In this document: positions 34,565 through 44,495 of the stretch, in pieces
Layout: each line of letters begins with the position of its first letter
Numbering within the stretch: the stretch's first letter is position 1
Assembly: GCF_040096285.1 (NCBI RefSeq)
Contig: NZ_JBBMEY010000002.1
Span: 1 to 64,000, forward strand
Reading direction: 5' to 3'
DNA from: Ruminococcoides intestinihominis
GTDB lineage: Bacteria; Bacillota; Clostridia; Oscillospirales; Acutalibacteraceae
DNA length: 64,000 bases
Notes under the pieces: model-generated
Seen by the model: the letters and a program-made list of their open reading frames with translations, nothing else
Told to the model about the DNA's origin: nothing
Databases searched by the model: none
Made by a program: the position numbers and the translations under genes

Positions 34565-36505
34565 TTACTTAATTTCTTTAGAATTGATTTCTTCAAGTGC
34601 ATCTGTTAAGAACTTTTCAACACTCATTGAACCAAGGTCACCTTGTTTACGATGACGAACAGAAATACAGTTGTTTTCAATATCCTTGTCACCAACAAGA
34701 ATCATATAAGGAATCTTCTCTAACTGTGCTGAACGAATCTTGTAACCAATCTTTTCTGAACGGTCATCAACTTCGCATCTGATACCCTTAGCTTCTAGCT
34801 GTTTCTTAACTTCATAAATGTAGTCAAGATGTCTGTCGGCAATTGGTAAAAGTTTTACCTGAACAGGTGCTAACCATAGTGGGAATGCACCGGCATATTT
34901 TTCGATTAATAGTGCTAATGTTCTTTCGTAGCAACCTACTGATGTACGGTGAATGATATAAGGGTTCTTCTTCTGACCATCCTTATCAACATATTCCATA
35001 CCAAACTTTTCAGCTAGGAACTGGTCAATCTGGATTGTGATTAGAGTATCTTCCTTACCAAATACATTCTTAATCTGTACATCTAGCTTTGGACCATAGA
35101 AAGCAGCTTCGCCCTTACCTACTGAATAAGAAATTTCCAGGTCATCAAGAATCTTCTTCATAACGCCCTGTGCTTCATCCCAATCTTCAGCAGTACCAAT
35201 ATACTTTTCTGTATTTTCAGGATCCCACTGTGAGAAACGATAAGAAACATCTTCATATAGACCTAGTGTCTTCAGTGTATATTTAACTAAATCTAGGCAC
35301 TGAGCAAATTCATCTTCAAGCTGGTCAGGTGTACACATTAAGTGACCTTCTGAAATTGTGAACTGTCTTACACGAATAAGGCCATGCATTTCGCCTGATG
35401 CTTCATTTCTAAATAGAGTTGAAGTTTCTGACAATCTCATTGGTAGGTCACGATATGAACGCTGTCTGTTTAGGAAAACTTGATACTGGAAAGGACAAGT
35501 CATTGGTCGAAGTGCAAATACTTCATCATCTTTTTCTTCATCACCAAGTACAAACATACCGTCTTTGTAATGATCCCAGTGACCTGAGATTTTATATAGA
35601 TCAGACTTAGCCATTAAAGGTGTCTTTGTTAACTGCCAACCACGCTTTGCTTCTTCATCTTCAATCCATCTCTGTAAAATCTGAACAATCTTTGCACCCT
35701 TAGGTAGAAGTACAGGTAAACCCTGACCGATACAATCAACTGTTGTAAATAGTTCAAGTTCACGACCTAGCTTATTGTGGTCTCTTGACTTTGCTTCTTC
35801 CATCATTTCCAGGTATTCGTCAAGCATTGATGCCTTAGGGAAAGCAATACCATAAACTCTGCATAGCTGATGGTTGTTGGAATCACCTCTCCAATAAGCA
35901 CCAGTACAGTTTGTTAAAGCAACAGCCTTTAGAACTGATACATCCATTAGGTGAGGACCTGCACATAGGTCAACAAATTCATCCTGCTGATAGAAAGAAA
36001 TAGGTTCGTTCTTATCGGCATGTTCCTTACAAAGTTCTACCTTATAAGGTTCATTCATTTCTTCTAACTTTTTGATTGCATCCTGAGGAGAAAGTTCAAA
36101 CTTTTCAAGTTTGATTTTACTCTTAACAATCTTCTTCATTTCTGCAGTAATCTTGTCTAGGTCTTCCTGTGAGAATGGCTTTTCTACATCAAAGTCATAG
36201 TAGAAACCTGTATCAATTGCAGGACCGATTGCACACTTTGCATTTGGGTAAAGTCTTTTAACTGCTTGAGCAAGTACATGAGAAGCAGTATGCCAAAATG
36301 CTTTCTTGCCATCCGGATCATCAAAAGTTAAAAAGTCTAAAGTACAATCATTATTAATTGGGGTACGAAGGTCATAAACCTCACCATCTATCTTACAAGC
36401 ACAAACTTGCTTAAAAAAGCCTCCTCCGAAACCTTTTACAATTTCGTATGGTGTTGTGCCATTTTCAAATTTCTTAACGTCATTTCTTAGTTTTACACTA
36501 ACCAT
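34565..36505 (-). CDS. thrS: Threonyl-tRNA synthetase
   Basis: 646 aa. TGS-like N-terminus, then an editing domain with HVLAQAVKRLYP and CAGPHL, a class II catalytic core (FRNEASGEMHGLIRVRQFT, YGPKLDVQI, HRTSVGCYERTLALLIE) and an HGTP anticodon-binding domain (VKLLPIADRHLDYIYEV). The start is ATG 36505 after GGAGAA; the frame extends upstream into the T-box leader but without a ribosome site. It is controlled by a T-box. Confidence 0.96.
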   Translation of the reverse strand: MVSVKLRNDVKKFENGTTPYEIVKGFGGGFFKQVCACKIDGEVYDLRTPINNDCTLDFLTFDDPDGKKAFWHTASHVLAQAVKRLYPNAKCAIGPAIDTGFYYDFDVEKPFSQEDLDKITAEMKKIVKSKIKLEKFELSPQDAIKKLEEMNEPYKVELCKEHADKNEPISFYQQDEFVDLCAGPHLMDVSVLKAVALTNCTGAYWRGDSNNHQLCRVYGIAFPKASMLDEYLEMMEEAKSRDHNKLGRELELFTTVDCIGQGLPVLLPKGAKIVQILQRWIEDEEAKRGWQLTKTPLMAKSDLYKISGHWDHYKDGMFVLGDEEKDDEVFALRPMTCPFQYQVFLNRQRSYRDLPMRLSETSTLFRNEASGEMHGLIRVRQFTISEGHLMCTPDQLEDEFAQCLDLVKYTLKTLGLYEDVSYRFSQWDPENTEKYIGTAEDWDEAQGVMKKILDDLEISYSVGKGEAAFYGPKLDVQIKNVFGKEDTLITIQIDQFLAEKFGMEYVDKDGQKKNPYIIHRTSVGCYERTLALLIEKYAGAFPLWLAPVQVKLLPIADRHLDYIYEVKKQLEAKGIRCEVDDRSEKIGYKIRSAQLEKIPYMILVGDKDIENNCISVRHRKQGDLGSMSVEKFLTDALEEINSKEIK

Positions 36506-36760
36506 ATTGATTTCTCCTTTGTATAAAAATAAAAGTCCCAATATTCTATAAAAGAATATTGGGACGATATAAACTAAATCGTGGTTCCACCCAAGTTCGG
36601 TATAAAAACCCTCATTTACCTTTAACGGAGTTAACCGGTATGTCATTTCCTACATACACTCAAAGGTAGTAACTAAAAGCTCCTAAATATTTTGCCTTAC
36701 AGCTAATAAGCAAAACTCTCTTGATTCGGTGGCTGATAATCGTGTCCTTCTCAACGCTTT
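36506..36760 (-). promoter_or_regulatory. T-box leader (tRNA-Thr sensing) of thrS
   Basis: The leader carries the T-box core GGGTGGAACCACG on the minus strand (36580-36592) and an intrinsic terminator (a stem within 36535-36565 followed by U-rich sequence). The T-box core overlaps the antiterminator region upstream of it. Adjacent ACT and ACC triplets near 36665-36675 are candidate threonine specifier codons; I could not fix which. Uncharged tRNA-Thr should relieve termination. Confidence 0.9.
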
Positions 36761-36766
36761 AAATTT

Positions 36767-36795
36767 ATATTATCACTTTAATTTTCTATTGTCAA
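36767..36795 (-). promoter_or_regulatory. Promoter of the thrS T-box transcript
   Basis: TTGACA (36790-36795) and TAATAT (36767-36772), 17 nt apart, 10 nt beyond the stop of the upstream gene. No terminator is visible between them, so read-through from upstream is possible. Confidence 0.75.
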
Positions 36796-36804
36796 TTACT
36801 ATTT

Positions 36805-37962
36805 TTAATTTTCTTCATCTTCCGGAGATAAATCTTTATCATTTTTACCGGAAGTGATTTCCAGAATAAGTCTATCAACATTAGAAATTTTTTCTTCTGT
36901 TGTAAATCCCTTGTCGTTTTCATCACTACCTGATACTACAGGATAGTCCTCAACATACTTACCATAGGTTGCACCTGTTGGGAAATACCCACTATCTTTG
37001 GTATCAATAGACTGAAAACTACTGTCGTGAGTGATGTATAGATTACCGTTCTTACGCTCTTTAGCTTGGAGTTTCTCAAAGCTTTTTAGCTTTTGATTAC
37101 GGATTTCTTCATTAAGTTCAAGGATTTCTTCCTGTGACTCAATAATTCTAACTTCATCTTTATTTTTACTATACTTTGAGATTTCTAACATAAAAGCTAC
37201 TGCATACAAAGCAAATAAAGTTAACTCACAAGCTTTGATGATTTCCATATAATAACCACTTGTATAACCGTTAAGAATCAGTTTTGTCACAATTTGAACA
37301 TCATATGTTACAAGTACTGAAACTAAAGGAATACCAAAAAGAACAATCTCTTTCACATAATTTTTTTGGTTTAACATTGAAATTATTGAAGTAGCTGAAA
37401 GTAAATACAGTGACAAGAAAAGATAGATAAACAAATCAAGTACATCTGTCATTACAACTGAGCTTGCACTGTTCTCTGTTAAAGCAGTAAACAATTTTAC
37501 AACGCACCATAAAGGTACTGTTAACATTAACAGTGAAACAGTTGATGGTGGTTTTTTGCCACTAATATGAGTCCAGCTAAGTAAGAATAAGCCAAAAGCT
37601 GCAACACAAGAAAGGATAATATTTAAAAGTGTAGTTGAAGTATAATTCTTGTAAATTAAGATTGACGGCAAGTAACAACAAACATCAACTATAAGTGCTA
37701 CTGCTGAAAATAAACACATTGAACCTGCAAATGTATTCTTCTTATAATTATATACAGAAGCAGTCTTTTTATCAGTAACAGACATAATAAACAAAATAAT
37801 AAATTGAACAAAAACAAGTCCTATTGTAACATATGATGCAATTATATTGTCATTGCCAAAAATACTGTTTCCGGTTTGTTCTGTATAAATTTGATACACT
37901 TTAGTTATTAACATTAACAAAATTGTAGGTATTAATGTAAACCACATCTTCTTATACTTCAT
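36805..37962 (-). CDS. Polytopic membrane protein of unknown function
   Basis: 385 aa, not recognised. Seven or eight hydrophobic helices span about 8-265. A charged, probably coiled-coil segment follows at about 268-310 (IIESQEEILELNEEIRNQKLKSFEKLQAKERK), then an acidic, Ser/Thr-rich cytoplasmic tail to the C-terminus (SPEDEEN). No enzymatic motif is seen. It starts 21 nt after the dacA-type gene, with AAGGA before the ATG, so the two probably share an mRNA. A role in cell-wall or division control is only a guess from that position. Confidence 0.65.
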   Translation of the reverse strand: MKYKKMWFTLIPTILLMLITKVYQIYTEQTGNSIFGNDNIIASYVTIGLVFVQFIILFIMSVTDKKTASVYNYKKNTFAGSMCLFSAVALIVDVCCYLPSILIYKNYTSTTLLNIILSCVAAFGLFLLSWTHISGKKPPSTVSLLMLTVPLWCVVKLFTALTENSASSVVMTDVLDLFIYLFLSLYLLSATSIISMLNQKNYVKEIVLFGIPLVSVLVTYDVQIVTKLILNGYTSGYYMEIIKACELTLFALYAVAFMLEISKYSKNKDEVRIIESQEEILELNEEIRNQKLKSFEKLQAKERKNGNLYITHDSSFQSIDTKDSGYFPTGATYGKYVEDYPVVSGSDENDKGFTTEEKISNVDRLILEITSGKNDKDLSPEDEEN

Positions 37963-37983
37963 AAAAATATCCTTTATAAGTTA

Positions 37984-39357
37984 TTACATATCACGATAAT
38001 GCTTTACTCTTCTCTTCTTTGACTTTTTCTGTCTGTTATGTTTAACAACAACAAATAGATAAATTGCAAATAGGATTACAACAATAATTGCTGCAATAAT
38101 AAAGTAGATTGAAGTAAATACATTTTTCAAAATATCAAGCACATAAAGAAGGGTACTTCTCTCTACTGTTTCATCAGCTACAAGGTTAAAGGTAGAAACC
38201 TTTTCACCTTTATAATAAACTGATGCTTTACCTACATAGTCACCTTCTTTAATAGGTGCATCTATTGAGTCAGGAACATCTGTTTTGATAGTAATTTCTT
38301 TATCCTTAACACTGCTTGGTAGAAGAATATTGAAGTCATCTTCTGCACTTAACTGAATAGAATTTTTATTCCAAGACAAATCTACCTTTTCTTCACATAC
38401 AGGAGTTTCTCTTGAAACAATTTCTTTAAGTTCAATATTTTGGAATGCCCAACGGAACAAAGCTGCTGCATCTTCCATATTATAATATTCATCAATACCT
38501 TGTTCTTCGTTATATGGTGCTTTCATAAGAACTGCCATATAACTATAACCATCAGCTACTGCCTGAGTAACTAAGCAACGACCTGCCTGATCGGTTGTAC
38601 CTGTCTTGATACCCTTGGCATACTGATAATAATACTCAGTAGTTGAGTCAATTAGGTGGTTAGTTGATGAATAATATGTATCACCGATTGTATAGGAAAT
38701 TGTATTTGTAATATCTGAGAATTCAGGTAGCATAAGTGCATAACTTGCAATCTTATATATATCTTCGGCAGTTGTATAGTGGTTAGGGTCATGTAGACCA
38801 TGAGGGTTTACAAAATGAGTGTTCTTACACTTAAGTTCCTTAGCCTTATCATTCATCATCTGAACAAAGTGAGTAACACCACCTTCACCACCAACATAGT
38901 CAGCAAGTACAAGGGCTGCATCATTACCGGAAGAAATCATCAGACACTTTAGTAACTGTTCAATAGTAAAGGACTTACCTATATTATCGGAAACGGCAGA
39001 CTGTGAACTACCTGTACCTTCCAGTGGCTTTAGGACACTTTCCTTAATCTTAACCTTCTGAGTAAAGTCACTTACATTTTCGGCAACTACTACATAAGTC
39101 ATAATCTTTGTTAGAGACGCAGGGTATCTCTTTACATCAGCATTCTTACTATATACTGTAACACCTGTATCTAGGTTTACAAGCAAAACTGTTTCTGACT
39201 TTGTCTTTACATTACAACCAAAATCAAAGTTAGAAATAGTTGCCGAGTCCTTATTAATATTAGAAGAAGTTGTTGCACTTACCGGTAAAGCAAGTGATGA
39301 ACACAAAACGAATGTAACTAAAATTACTGAAATTATTGAAAAAATTCTTTTTTTCAT
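37984..39357 (-). CDS. D-alanyl-D-alanine carboxypeptidase (penicillin-binding, DacA/DacF type)
   Basis: 457 aa. A signal peptide (cleavage after about 28) precedes an S11 peptidase domain with SxxK (ASLTKIM), SxN (SSGNDAA) and KTG (IKTGTTDQAG), which trims the stem peptide of peptidoglycan. A PBP5-like beta domain follows. One transmembrane helix (about 415-440) and a basic tail anchor it. AGAGGT lies before the ATG. Its own promoter is at 39395-39423. It is cotranscribed with the unknown membrane protein. Confidence 0.92.
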   Translation of the reverse strand: MKKRIFSIISVILVTFVLCSSLALPVSATTSSNINKDSATISNFDFGCNVKTKSETVLLVNLDTGVTVYSKNADVKRYPASLTKIMTYVVVAENVSDFTQKVKIKESVLKPLEGTGSSQSAVSDNIGKSFTIEQLLKCLMISSGNDAALVLADYVGGEGGVTHFVQMMNDKAKELKCKNTHFVNPHGLHDPNHYTTAEDIYKIASYALMLPEFSDITNTISYTIGDTYYSSTNHLIDSTTEYYYQYAKGIKTGTTDQAGRCLVTQAVADGYSYMAVLMKAPYNEEQGIDEYYNMEDAAALFRWAFQNIELKEIVSRETPVCEEKVDLSWNKNSIQLSAEDDFNILLPSSVKDKEITIKTDVPDSIDAPIKEGDYVGKASVYYKGEKVSTFNLVADETVERSTLLYVLDILKNVFTSIYFIIAAIIVVILFAIYLFVVVKHNRQKKSKKRRVKHYRDM

Positions 39358-39394
39358 AGAAAAAATACCTCTTATATGTTAATATATCATATAT

Positions 39395-39423
39395 ACTATA
39401 CTACAAAACTGATTTACTTTCAA
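39395..39423 (-). promoter_or_regulatory. Promoter of the D-Ala-D-Ala carboxypeptidase gene
   Basis: TTGAAA (39418-39423) and TATAGT (39395-39400), 17 nt apart. Confidence 0.5.
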
Positions 39424-39452
39424 TCAAAATTTTAAATTTTAGGTGATACTTT

Positions 39453-40139
39453 TTGATTTACATAACCGGAGATAAGCATGGAGATATTTCTTTCTTTAAA
39501 AGAAAAGAAATAAAAAAGCTAAAAAAGAATGATTACTTAATAATTACAGGTGACTTTGGTTTCTTCTGGAACAACAGTAGGCAAGAAATTGAAAATCTGA
39601 AATTTTTAATGAGACAACCATATAAAATACTTTTTGTTGACGGTACTCACGAAAATTTTAATATGATAGAAAAGTACCCTATCGTAAAATTTGGTGGTGC
39701 CAAAGCTAGAAAAATTGCACACAACATTTATCATTTATTGAGAGGTCAAGTATATATTATAGAAAAGAAAGGCATCTTCACCTTTGGTGGTGGAGTTAGC
39801 AGAGATTTGCAAAAAATGCTTGACATTAATATGTGGTTCGAAAGGGAAATGCCTAGCAAGGAAGAATTTATTGAAGGTGCAAAACAACTTAATAAATTTG
39901 GTGGTAAGTTGGATTACATTATTACTCACGAACCACCTACTCAAATTAAAGGTATTATTAATCCGGACTTGGAACCTAATGCAGTTAATATTTACCTTGA
40001 ACAAATTGCAGAACAAGTTACCTTTGACAAATGGTTCTTTGGATATGCACATATTGACGAAGAAGTCAGACCAAATTATTTTGGTGTGTTTAATGAACTT
40101 CTACCGGTTAATAAAAAAGAAAAACCCAGAGTTTTTTAA
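39453..40139 (+). CDS. Metallophosphoesterase with altered metal motifs
   Basis: 228 aa, calcineurin-like. Motif 1 is GDKHGD (D7, H9) and motif 2 GDFG (D34). The usual GNHE reads GTHE (T65). H159 in THEPP is kept. The final GHxH reads GYAH (Tyr198). Two metal-site residues therefore differ from the norm, and activity may be changed. Translation begins at TTG (39453), 7 nt after AGGTG. It is a single gene ending at a strong terminator. The substrate is unknown. Confidence 0.78.
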   Translation: MIYITGDKHGDISFFKRKEIKKLKKNDYLIITGDFGFFWNNSRQEIENLKFLMRQPYKILFVDGTHENFNMIEKYPIVKFGGAKARKIAHNIYHLLRGQVYIIEKKGIFTFGGGVSRDLQKMLDINMWFEREMPSKEEFIEGAKQLNKFGGKLDYIITHEPPTQIKGIINPDLEPNAVNIYLEQIAEQVTFDKWFFGYAHIDEEVRPNYFGVFNELLPVNKKEKPRVF

Positions 40140-40160
40140 TTAAAAACATTATGTATAAAT

Positions 40161-40191
40161 AAAACTGCTTGAACAAATCAAGCAGTTTTTT
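40161..40191. terminator. Bidirectional terminator between the phosphoesterase and recG
   Basis: A 12-bp perfect stem (40161-40172 with 40178-40189) with A/T flanks on both sides, between convergent genes. Confidence 0.87.
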
Positions 40192-40207
40192 CTTTTATAG
40201 AAATATA

Positions 40208-42265
40208 TTAATTTAAACTTTCTCCACCTACTCTGCCAAAGAGTTGGTTAATTTCGGCCTTGATGCCTTTATATTCATCTTCACTTAGGTCACTTGATTT
40301 TTTAAGAATTTCTTCAGCACACATTTGTGCCTCATTTAAATCTTCCATATTGCCTAAATCGGCAATTTTCATTTCAGGTAAACCATGTTGTTTCTCACCA
40401 AAAAAGTCCCCGGGCCCTCTAAGTTTCAAGTCCTCATCAGCAATTTCAAAACCGTTTGAAGTGCGTTTCATAGTTTCAAGTCTTTTAATAGTATCGTGAG
40501 TTGTATTGTCGGAAACTAAGATACAATAGCTTTTTTCACTGCCTCTACCTACTCTGCCTCTTAACTGATGAAGTTGAGAAAGACCAAACCTTTCAGCATT
40601 TTCTATCATAATAATATTTGCATTTGGCACATCAACACCAACTTCAATTACTGTTGTGGAAACTAGGACTTGAATTTTGTTATCCTTAAAGTCATTCATA
40701 ACCTTTTCTTTATGGGCAGGTTTCATTTTACCATGAATAAGACCTACATTTATATTTTGAAAGTCAGTATGATTTCTCAAAGTTTCTGCATACATTTCTG
40801 CTGAATGTAGGTTAAGCATTTGGTTTTCGCTTTCATCTACCAAAGGACAAACAATATAGCATTGATGACCTACTTCAACATTTTTCTTAATAAAGCCCAA
40901 TGCTCTTGTTCGCTTTTTACCGTCAATCAGTAAGGTATCAATCACTTGTCTTCCGGGTGGTAATTCATCAATTATAGAAATATCAAGGTCACCGTAGATA
41001 ATAAGTCCCAAAGTTCTTGGAATAGGTGTTGCACTCATTACCATTAAGTGTGGGTGATTTCCCTTTGAAAGCAAAGTTGATCTTTGACCTACACCGAATC
41101 TATGTTGTTCATCGGTTATTGCAAGTGCTAAAGACTTAAACTCAGTATCTTTTGTTAACAATGCATGAGTACCTATAATAAGGTTAGTTTCTCCCGAAGC
41201 AAGTTTTTCCCTTGCTATTTTTTTATTTTTAGGAGTTAATGAACCTGTTAGTAAATCTACATTAATGTCGGTATTTTCCAGTAATTTTGAAATACTTTCG
41301 AAATGCTGTTGAGCTAGAATTTCTGTTGGTACCATAAATGCTACTTGGTAGCCATTCTTGATAACACTATATGCTACTGCTGAGGCAACTGCAGTTTTAC
41401 CTGAACCAACATCACCTTGAACAAGTCTATTCATTGGTGAGCGTTTGTTTATCATATCATTTAGACAATCATCAATAGTTCTTTTCTGTGCATTTGTTAG
41501 TTTAAACGGCAACATACTTAAGAATTCATCAGTATAATTCTTTTGGAGAACAATACCATTTTCTTCTTTAGTATTACTTTTTAGGAATTTTAGGCCTAAT
41601 ATCAAAACTAAAAGTTCCTCAAAAACAAGTCTTCTTCTTGAAGTATAAAGTTCGTCACTATCAAGAGGAAAATGAATTTTCCTAATTGCATAGTCAAGGC
41701 TCTGCAAGTTATATTTATCCCTTATCCATTGAGGTAATGGGTCGTTTACCTTTTTAGGTAGAAGGTCTAGGGCATTCTTCACTGCATCGGTGACAATTCG
41801 GTTATTAAGTCCGGCAGTTAAGGGATAAATAGGGTGAATTGAAGTGCCGTCACTGACCTTTGCAAATGTTGGTGCAATCATCTGTAATCCTGATTTAGCC
41901 TGAGTTATTTTTCCGAAAAAGAAATATTCTTCATTTTGCTTTATCATTTGGCTAATGTATTTATTATTAAAGTAAAGCAAAGTTACTGCACCACTATCAT
42001 CATAAGCCATTGCCTTACAAATCATTTTGCCACTACCACGAGCAAAACCAACTTTGAAAGCAGTTCCTACAGTTGCCCTAATACACACATTAATACCGAT
42101 TTCAGCCTCTTTGATAGGAGTAGGACTGCTCCAATCCTCATAGTTACGAGGATAATATCTAATTAAGTCACCAACAGAATATACAGAAAGGTTGTGAAAA
42201 AGTTCTGCTCTCTTCTCTCCTATTCCCTTAAGGCATTCAATTTTCTTTTTAAATAGACTTGCCAT
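40208..42265 (-). CDS. recG: ATP-dependent DNA helicase RecG
   Basis: 685 aa. It reverses stalled replication forks and migrates Holliday junctions. An N-terminal wedge OB-fold precedes Walker A GDVGSGKTAVA, DEQHRFG (DEAH-type box), MSATPIPRTL and the C-terminal QLRGRVGRG and LKLRGPGDFFGEKQHG motifs. The start is ATG 42265, with AGGT 6 nt upstream; the ATG at 42277 overlaps that site. Confidence 0.96.
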   Translation of the reverse strand: MASLFKKKIECLKGIGEKRAELFHNLSVYSVGDLIRYYPRNYEDWSSPTPIKEAEIGINVCIRATVGTAFKVGFARGSGKMICKAMAYDDSGAVTLLYFNNKYISQMIKQNEEYFFFGKITQAKSGLQMIAPTFAKVSDGTSIHPIYPLTAGLNNRIVTDAVKNALDLLPKKVNDPLPQWIRDKYNLQSLDYAIRKIHFPLDSDELYTSRRRLVFEELLVLILGLKFLKSNTKEENGIVLQKNYTDEFLSMLPFKLTNAQKRTIDDCLNDMINKRSPMNRLVQGDVGSGKTAVASAVAYSVIKNGYQVAFMVPTEILAQQHFESISKLLENTDINVDLLTGSLTPKNKKIAREKLASGETNLIIGTHALLTKDTEFKSLALAITDEQHRFGVGQRSTLLSKGNHPHLMVMSATPIPRTLGLIIYGDLDISIIDELPPGRQVIDTLLIDGKKRTRALGFIKKNVEVGHQCYIVCPLVDESENQMLNLHSAEMYAETLRNHTDFQNINVGLIHGKMKPAHKEKVMNDFKDNKIQVLVSTTVIEVGVDVPNANIIMIENAERFGLSQLHQLRGRVGRGSEKSYCILVSDNTTHDTIKRLETMKRTSNGFEIADEDLKLRGPGDFFGEKQHGLPEMKIADLGNMEDLNEAQMCAEEILKKSSDLSEDEYKGIKAEINQLFGRVGGESLN

Positions 42266-42290
42266 ATTATACCTCATAAAATCTTATAAA

Positions 42291-42315
42291 CAAAAAAGGC
42301 AGGAAAAATCCTGCC
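42291..42315 (-). terminator. Terminator of the fakA-like gene
   Basis: A 7-bp GC-rich stem (42298-42304 with 42309-42315) is followed on the minus strand by TTTTTTG, between fakA and recG. Confidence 0.8.
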
Positions 42316-42332
42316 CTTTTAAAACTTCTAAA

Positions 42333-43973
42333 TTAATATTCTACACCCATAATGTAGTAATATACCGGCTGGTCACCCTTGATTAGTGAAATATCAATGT
42401 TGCTACCGTACTTTTCAAGCAATGCTTCATAAGCCTCGTTAGCTTCTTCCTCTGTAATATCTTCACCGTAAATCAAAGTAACAAATGATGCACCCTTTTT
42501 GATAACTTCTTTTGCTAGTTTTAGAAGAGCTTTCTGAGAAGACTTTTCACAAACACAAAGTTTGCCGTCCTTAAGACCGATAATCTCTCCTTCTTTAATC
42601 TTCTTACCACCAAATTCGCTATCTCTGGCAGCAAATGTAATCTGTCCGGTTACAACATTCTTAACTGACTCAGACATAACTTCTAGGTTTTCTTCAACTG
42701 TAGAATCTTCATCATAGTTGATAAGAGCAGTTAAACCTTGAGAAATTGTCTTTGACTGAATTACATAAACTTCTCTGTCATTTACCATATCAACAGCTTG
42801 CTCTGCTGCCATAATGATATTCTTGTTATTTGGAAGTACAACAACTACCTTTGCAGGTGTTGCCATAATTGCATCATAAATATCATCAGTTGATGGGTTC
42901 ATACTCTGACCACCTGAAACAATGTGGTTACAACCCATATCTGTAAATAGTTCAGAAAGACCTTCACCGGCTGCAACTGATACAAAACCGATTTCTTCTG
43001 TTGGTTCAGCCTTTTGTAGCTTAGGTGCTTTTTCTTCTGTAGCACCGGCATTCTTGTGCTGTTCTTTCATATTTTCAACTTTAACAGTTAGTAGCTGACC
43101 GTATTTTAGACCTTTTTGTAGTGCCATACCAGGGTTATCAGTATGAACATGAACCTTAATGATTTCTTCATCATCAACAACTACAACACAGTCACCGATT
43201 GACATTAAATATTCCTTTAGGTCTTGTGGGTCTGCTAAACACTCAGCATCTCTGCCAACAATAAACTCTGTACAATAAGTAAAGTTAATTACTTCATCAA
43301 ACTGAGCTGCTGCACTTTCAAAGTTATCTGTTTTAGCTTCTGTTTCTTCTTCAAATGGGATAATCTCATCATCAGCAATTACAGAAAGCATACCCTGGAA
43401 GATAACTAACAAACCTTTACCACCGGCATCAACAACACCTGCTTTTTTAAGTACAGGTAAGAACTTTGGTGTTAGTTCAAGAGCTTCTTCTGCTGCTCTG
43501 ACTACTTCTGTCCAAACGATTGTAGCATTGCCTGTTTCTGTAATAATGTTCATACCGGCTTCATAAGCCATTCTTGCAACAGTAAGGATTGTACCTTCTG
43601 CCGGTTTAGTAACAGCCTTATAAGCCTCATCAACACCAATACCTAAAGCATCAACTAAATCCTCACCATTAGCCTTTTCCTTATCCTTAAGACCTTTTGC
43701 AAAACCTCTAAAGATAATTGAAAGGATAACACCTGAGTTACCTCTGGCGTTACGAAGCATAAAGGAAGCAGTCTTGGATGCTACTTCTGAAATAGGAGCA
43801 TCTTCTATCTTCTTAAGTTCCTTAGCTGCTGCAGAAATTGTCATTGACATATTTGTACCTGTATCACCGTCCGGTACAGGGAAAATATTTAAGTCATTTA
43901 GTGCTTGTTTTTGAGCACATATATTATTTGCACCTGAAATGATGGCATCTCTAAATACGTTACCTGTTATCAT
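42333..43973 (-). CDS. fakA: DAK2 domain fatty acid kinase FakA/YloV-like
   Basis: 546 aa. The N-terminal DhaL/DAK2 kinase domain has NIFPVPDGDTGTNMSMTI, RGNSGVILSIIFRGF and AGVVDAGGKGLLVI for ATP and metal binding. The C-terminal half is the FakA-type regulatory part (GDQPVYYYIMGVEY at the end). With a FakB lipid-binding partner it phosphorylates exogenous fatty acids. No FakB (DegV) gene lies in the window. In many Firmicutes it sits upstream of recG, as here. Confidence 0.9.
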   Translation of the reverse strand: MITGNVFRDAIISGANNICAQKQALNDLNIFPVPDGDTGTNMSMTISAAAKELKKIEDAPISEVASKTASFMLRNARGNSGVILSIIFRGFAKGLKDKEKANGEDLVDALGIGVDEAYKAVTKPAEGTILTVARMAYEAGMNIITETGNATIVWTEVVRAAEEALELTPKFLPVLKKAGVVDAGGKGLLVIFQGMLSVIADDEIIPFEEETEAKTDNFESAAAQFDEVINFTYCTEFIVGRDAECLADPQDLKEYLMSIGDCVVVVDDEEIIKVHVHTDNPGMALQKGLKYGQLLTVKVENMKEQHKNAGATEEKAPKLQKAEPTEEIGFVSVAAGEGLSELFTDMGCNHIVSGGQSMNPSTDDIYDAIMATPAKVVVVLPNNKNIIMAAEQAVDMVNDREVYVIQSKTISQGLTALINYDEDSTVEENLEVMSESVKNVVTGQITFAARDSEFGGKKIKEGEIIGLKDGKLCVCEKSSQKALLKLAKEVIKKGASFVTLIYGEDITEEEANEAYEALLEKYGSNIDISLIKGDQPVYYYIMGVEY

Positions 43974-44023
43974 CTCATCACATCCTATCCTTAACGATAA
44001 TTAAATTCTTAACCATTATAACA

Positions 44024-44054
44024 CAAAAAAAGGACTTGTACAAGACAAGCCCTT
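44024..44054 (-). terminator. Terminator of spoVS
   Basis: A 10-bp stem with one G-U pair (44030-44039 with 44045-44054) is followed on the minus strand by TTTTTTTG. Confidence 0.8.
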
Positions 44055-44139
44055 AAAATAATTGTATAAAATTTCAGCTTTTTAAATAGAAAATGTTTCC
44101 AGTTGTTTTGTTATTTCATAGTTATTCAACACTTTGTTG

Positions 44140-44403
44140 TTATTTTATCGCTTTTTCTACTAAAAAACTCATTGCTGTGCGTTCTTCACCATTGATTTCT
44201 ACATTTGTAAATGATGGTACGCATACAATGTCACATTCTTCATTTAGATATGACCTTGCAACTGCAATTGACTTTACTGCTTGGTTAGTAGCACCGGCAC
44301 CTACTGCCTGAATTTCTACCTGTCCCTCTTCACGAATAACTCCGGCTATTGCACCTGCAACAGAATTTGTTACTGATTTTGAAGATACTTTTAGTGTTTC
44401 CAT
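44140..44403 (-). CDS. spoVS: Stage V sporulation protein S
   Basis: 87 aa, full length. The Alba-like small protein begins METLKVSSKSVTNSVAGAIAG and has EIQAVGAGATNQAVKSIAVAR, almost invariant in the family. It is needed for normal spore coat and cortex development in Bacillus. GGAGG precedes the ATG. It supports a spore-forming host. Confidence 0.95.
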   Translation of the reverse strand: METLKVSSKSVTNSVAGAIAGVIREEGQVEIQAVGAGATNQAVKSIAVARSYLNEECDIVCVPSFTNVEINGEERTAMSFLVEKAIK

Positions 44404-44495
44404 AATTCTTTTTCCTCCAACAAAAAAATGTTTAGTTATATTATAACTTATTAGCGTGGCAATTTCAAGAGCTTTATTACATATTTTGGTATTAA

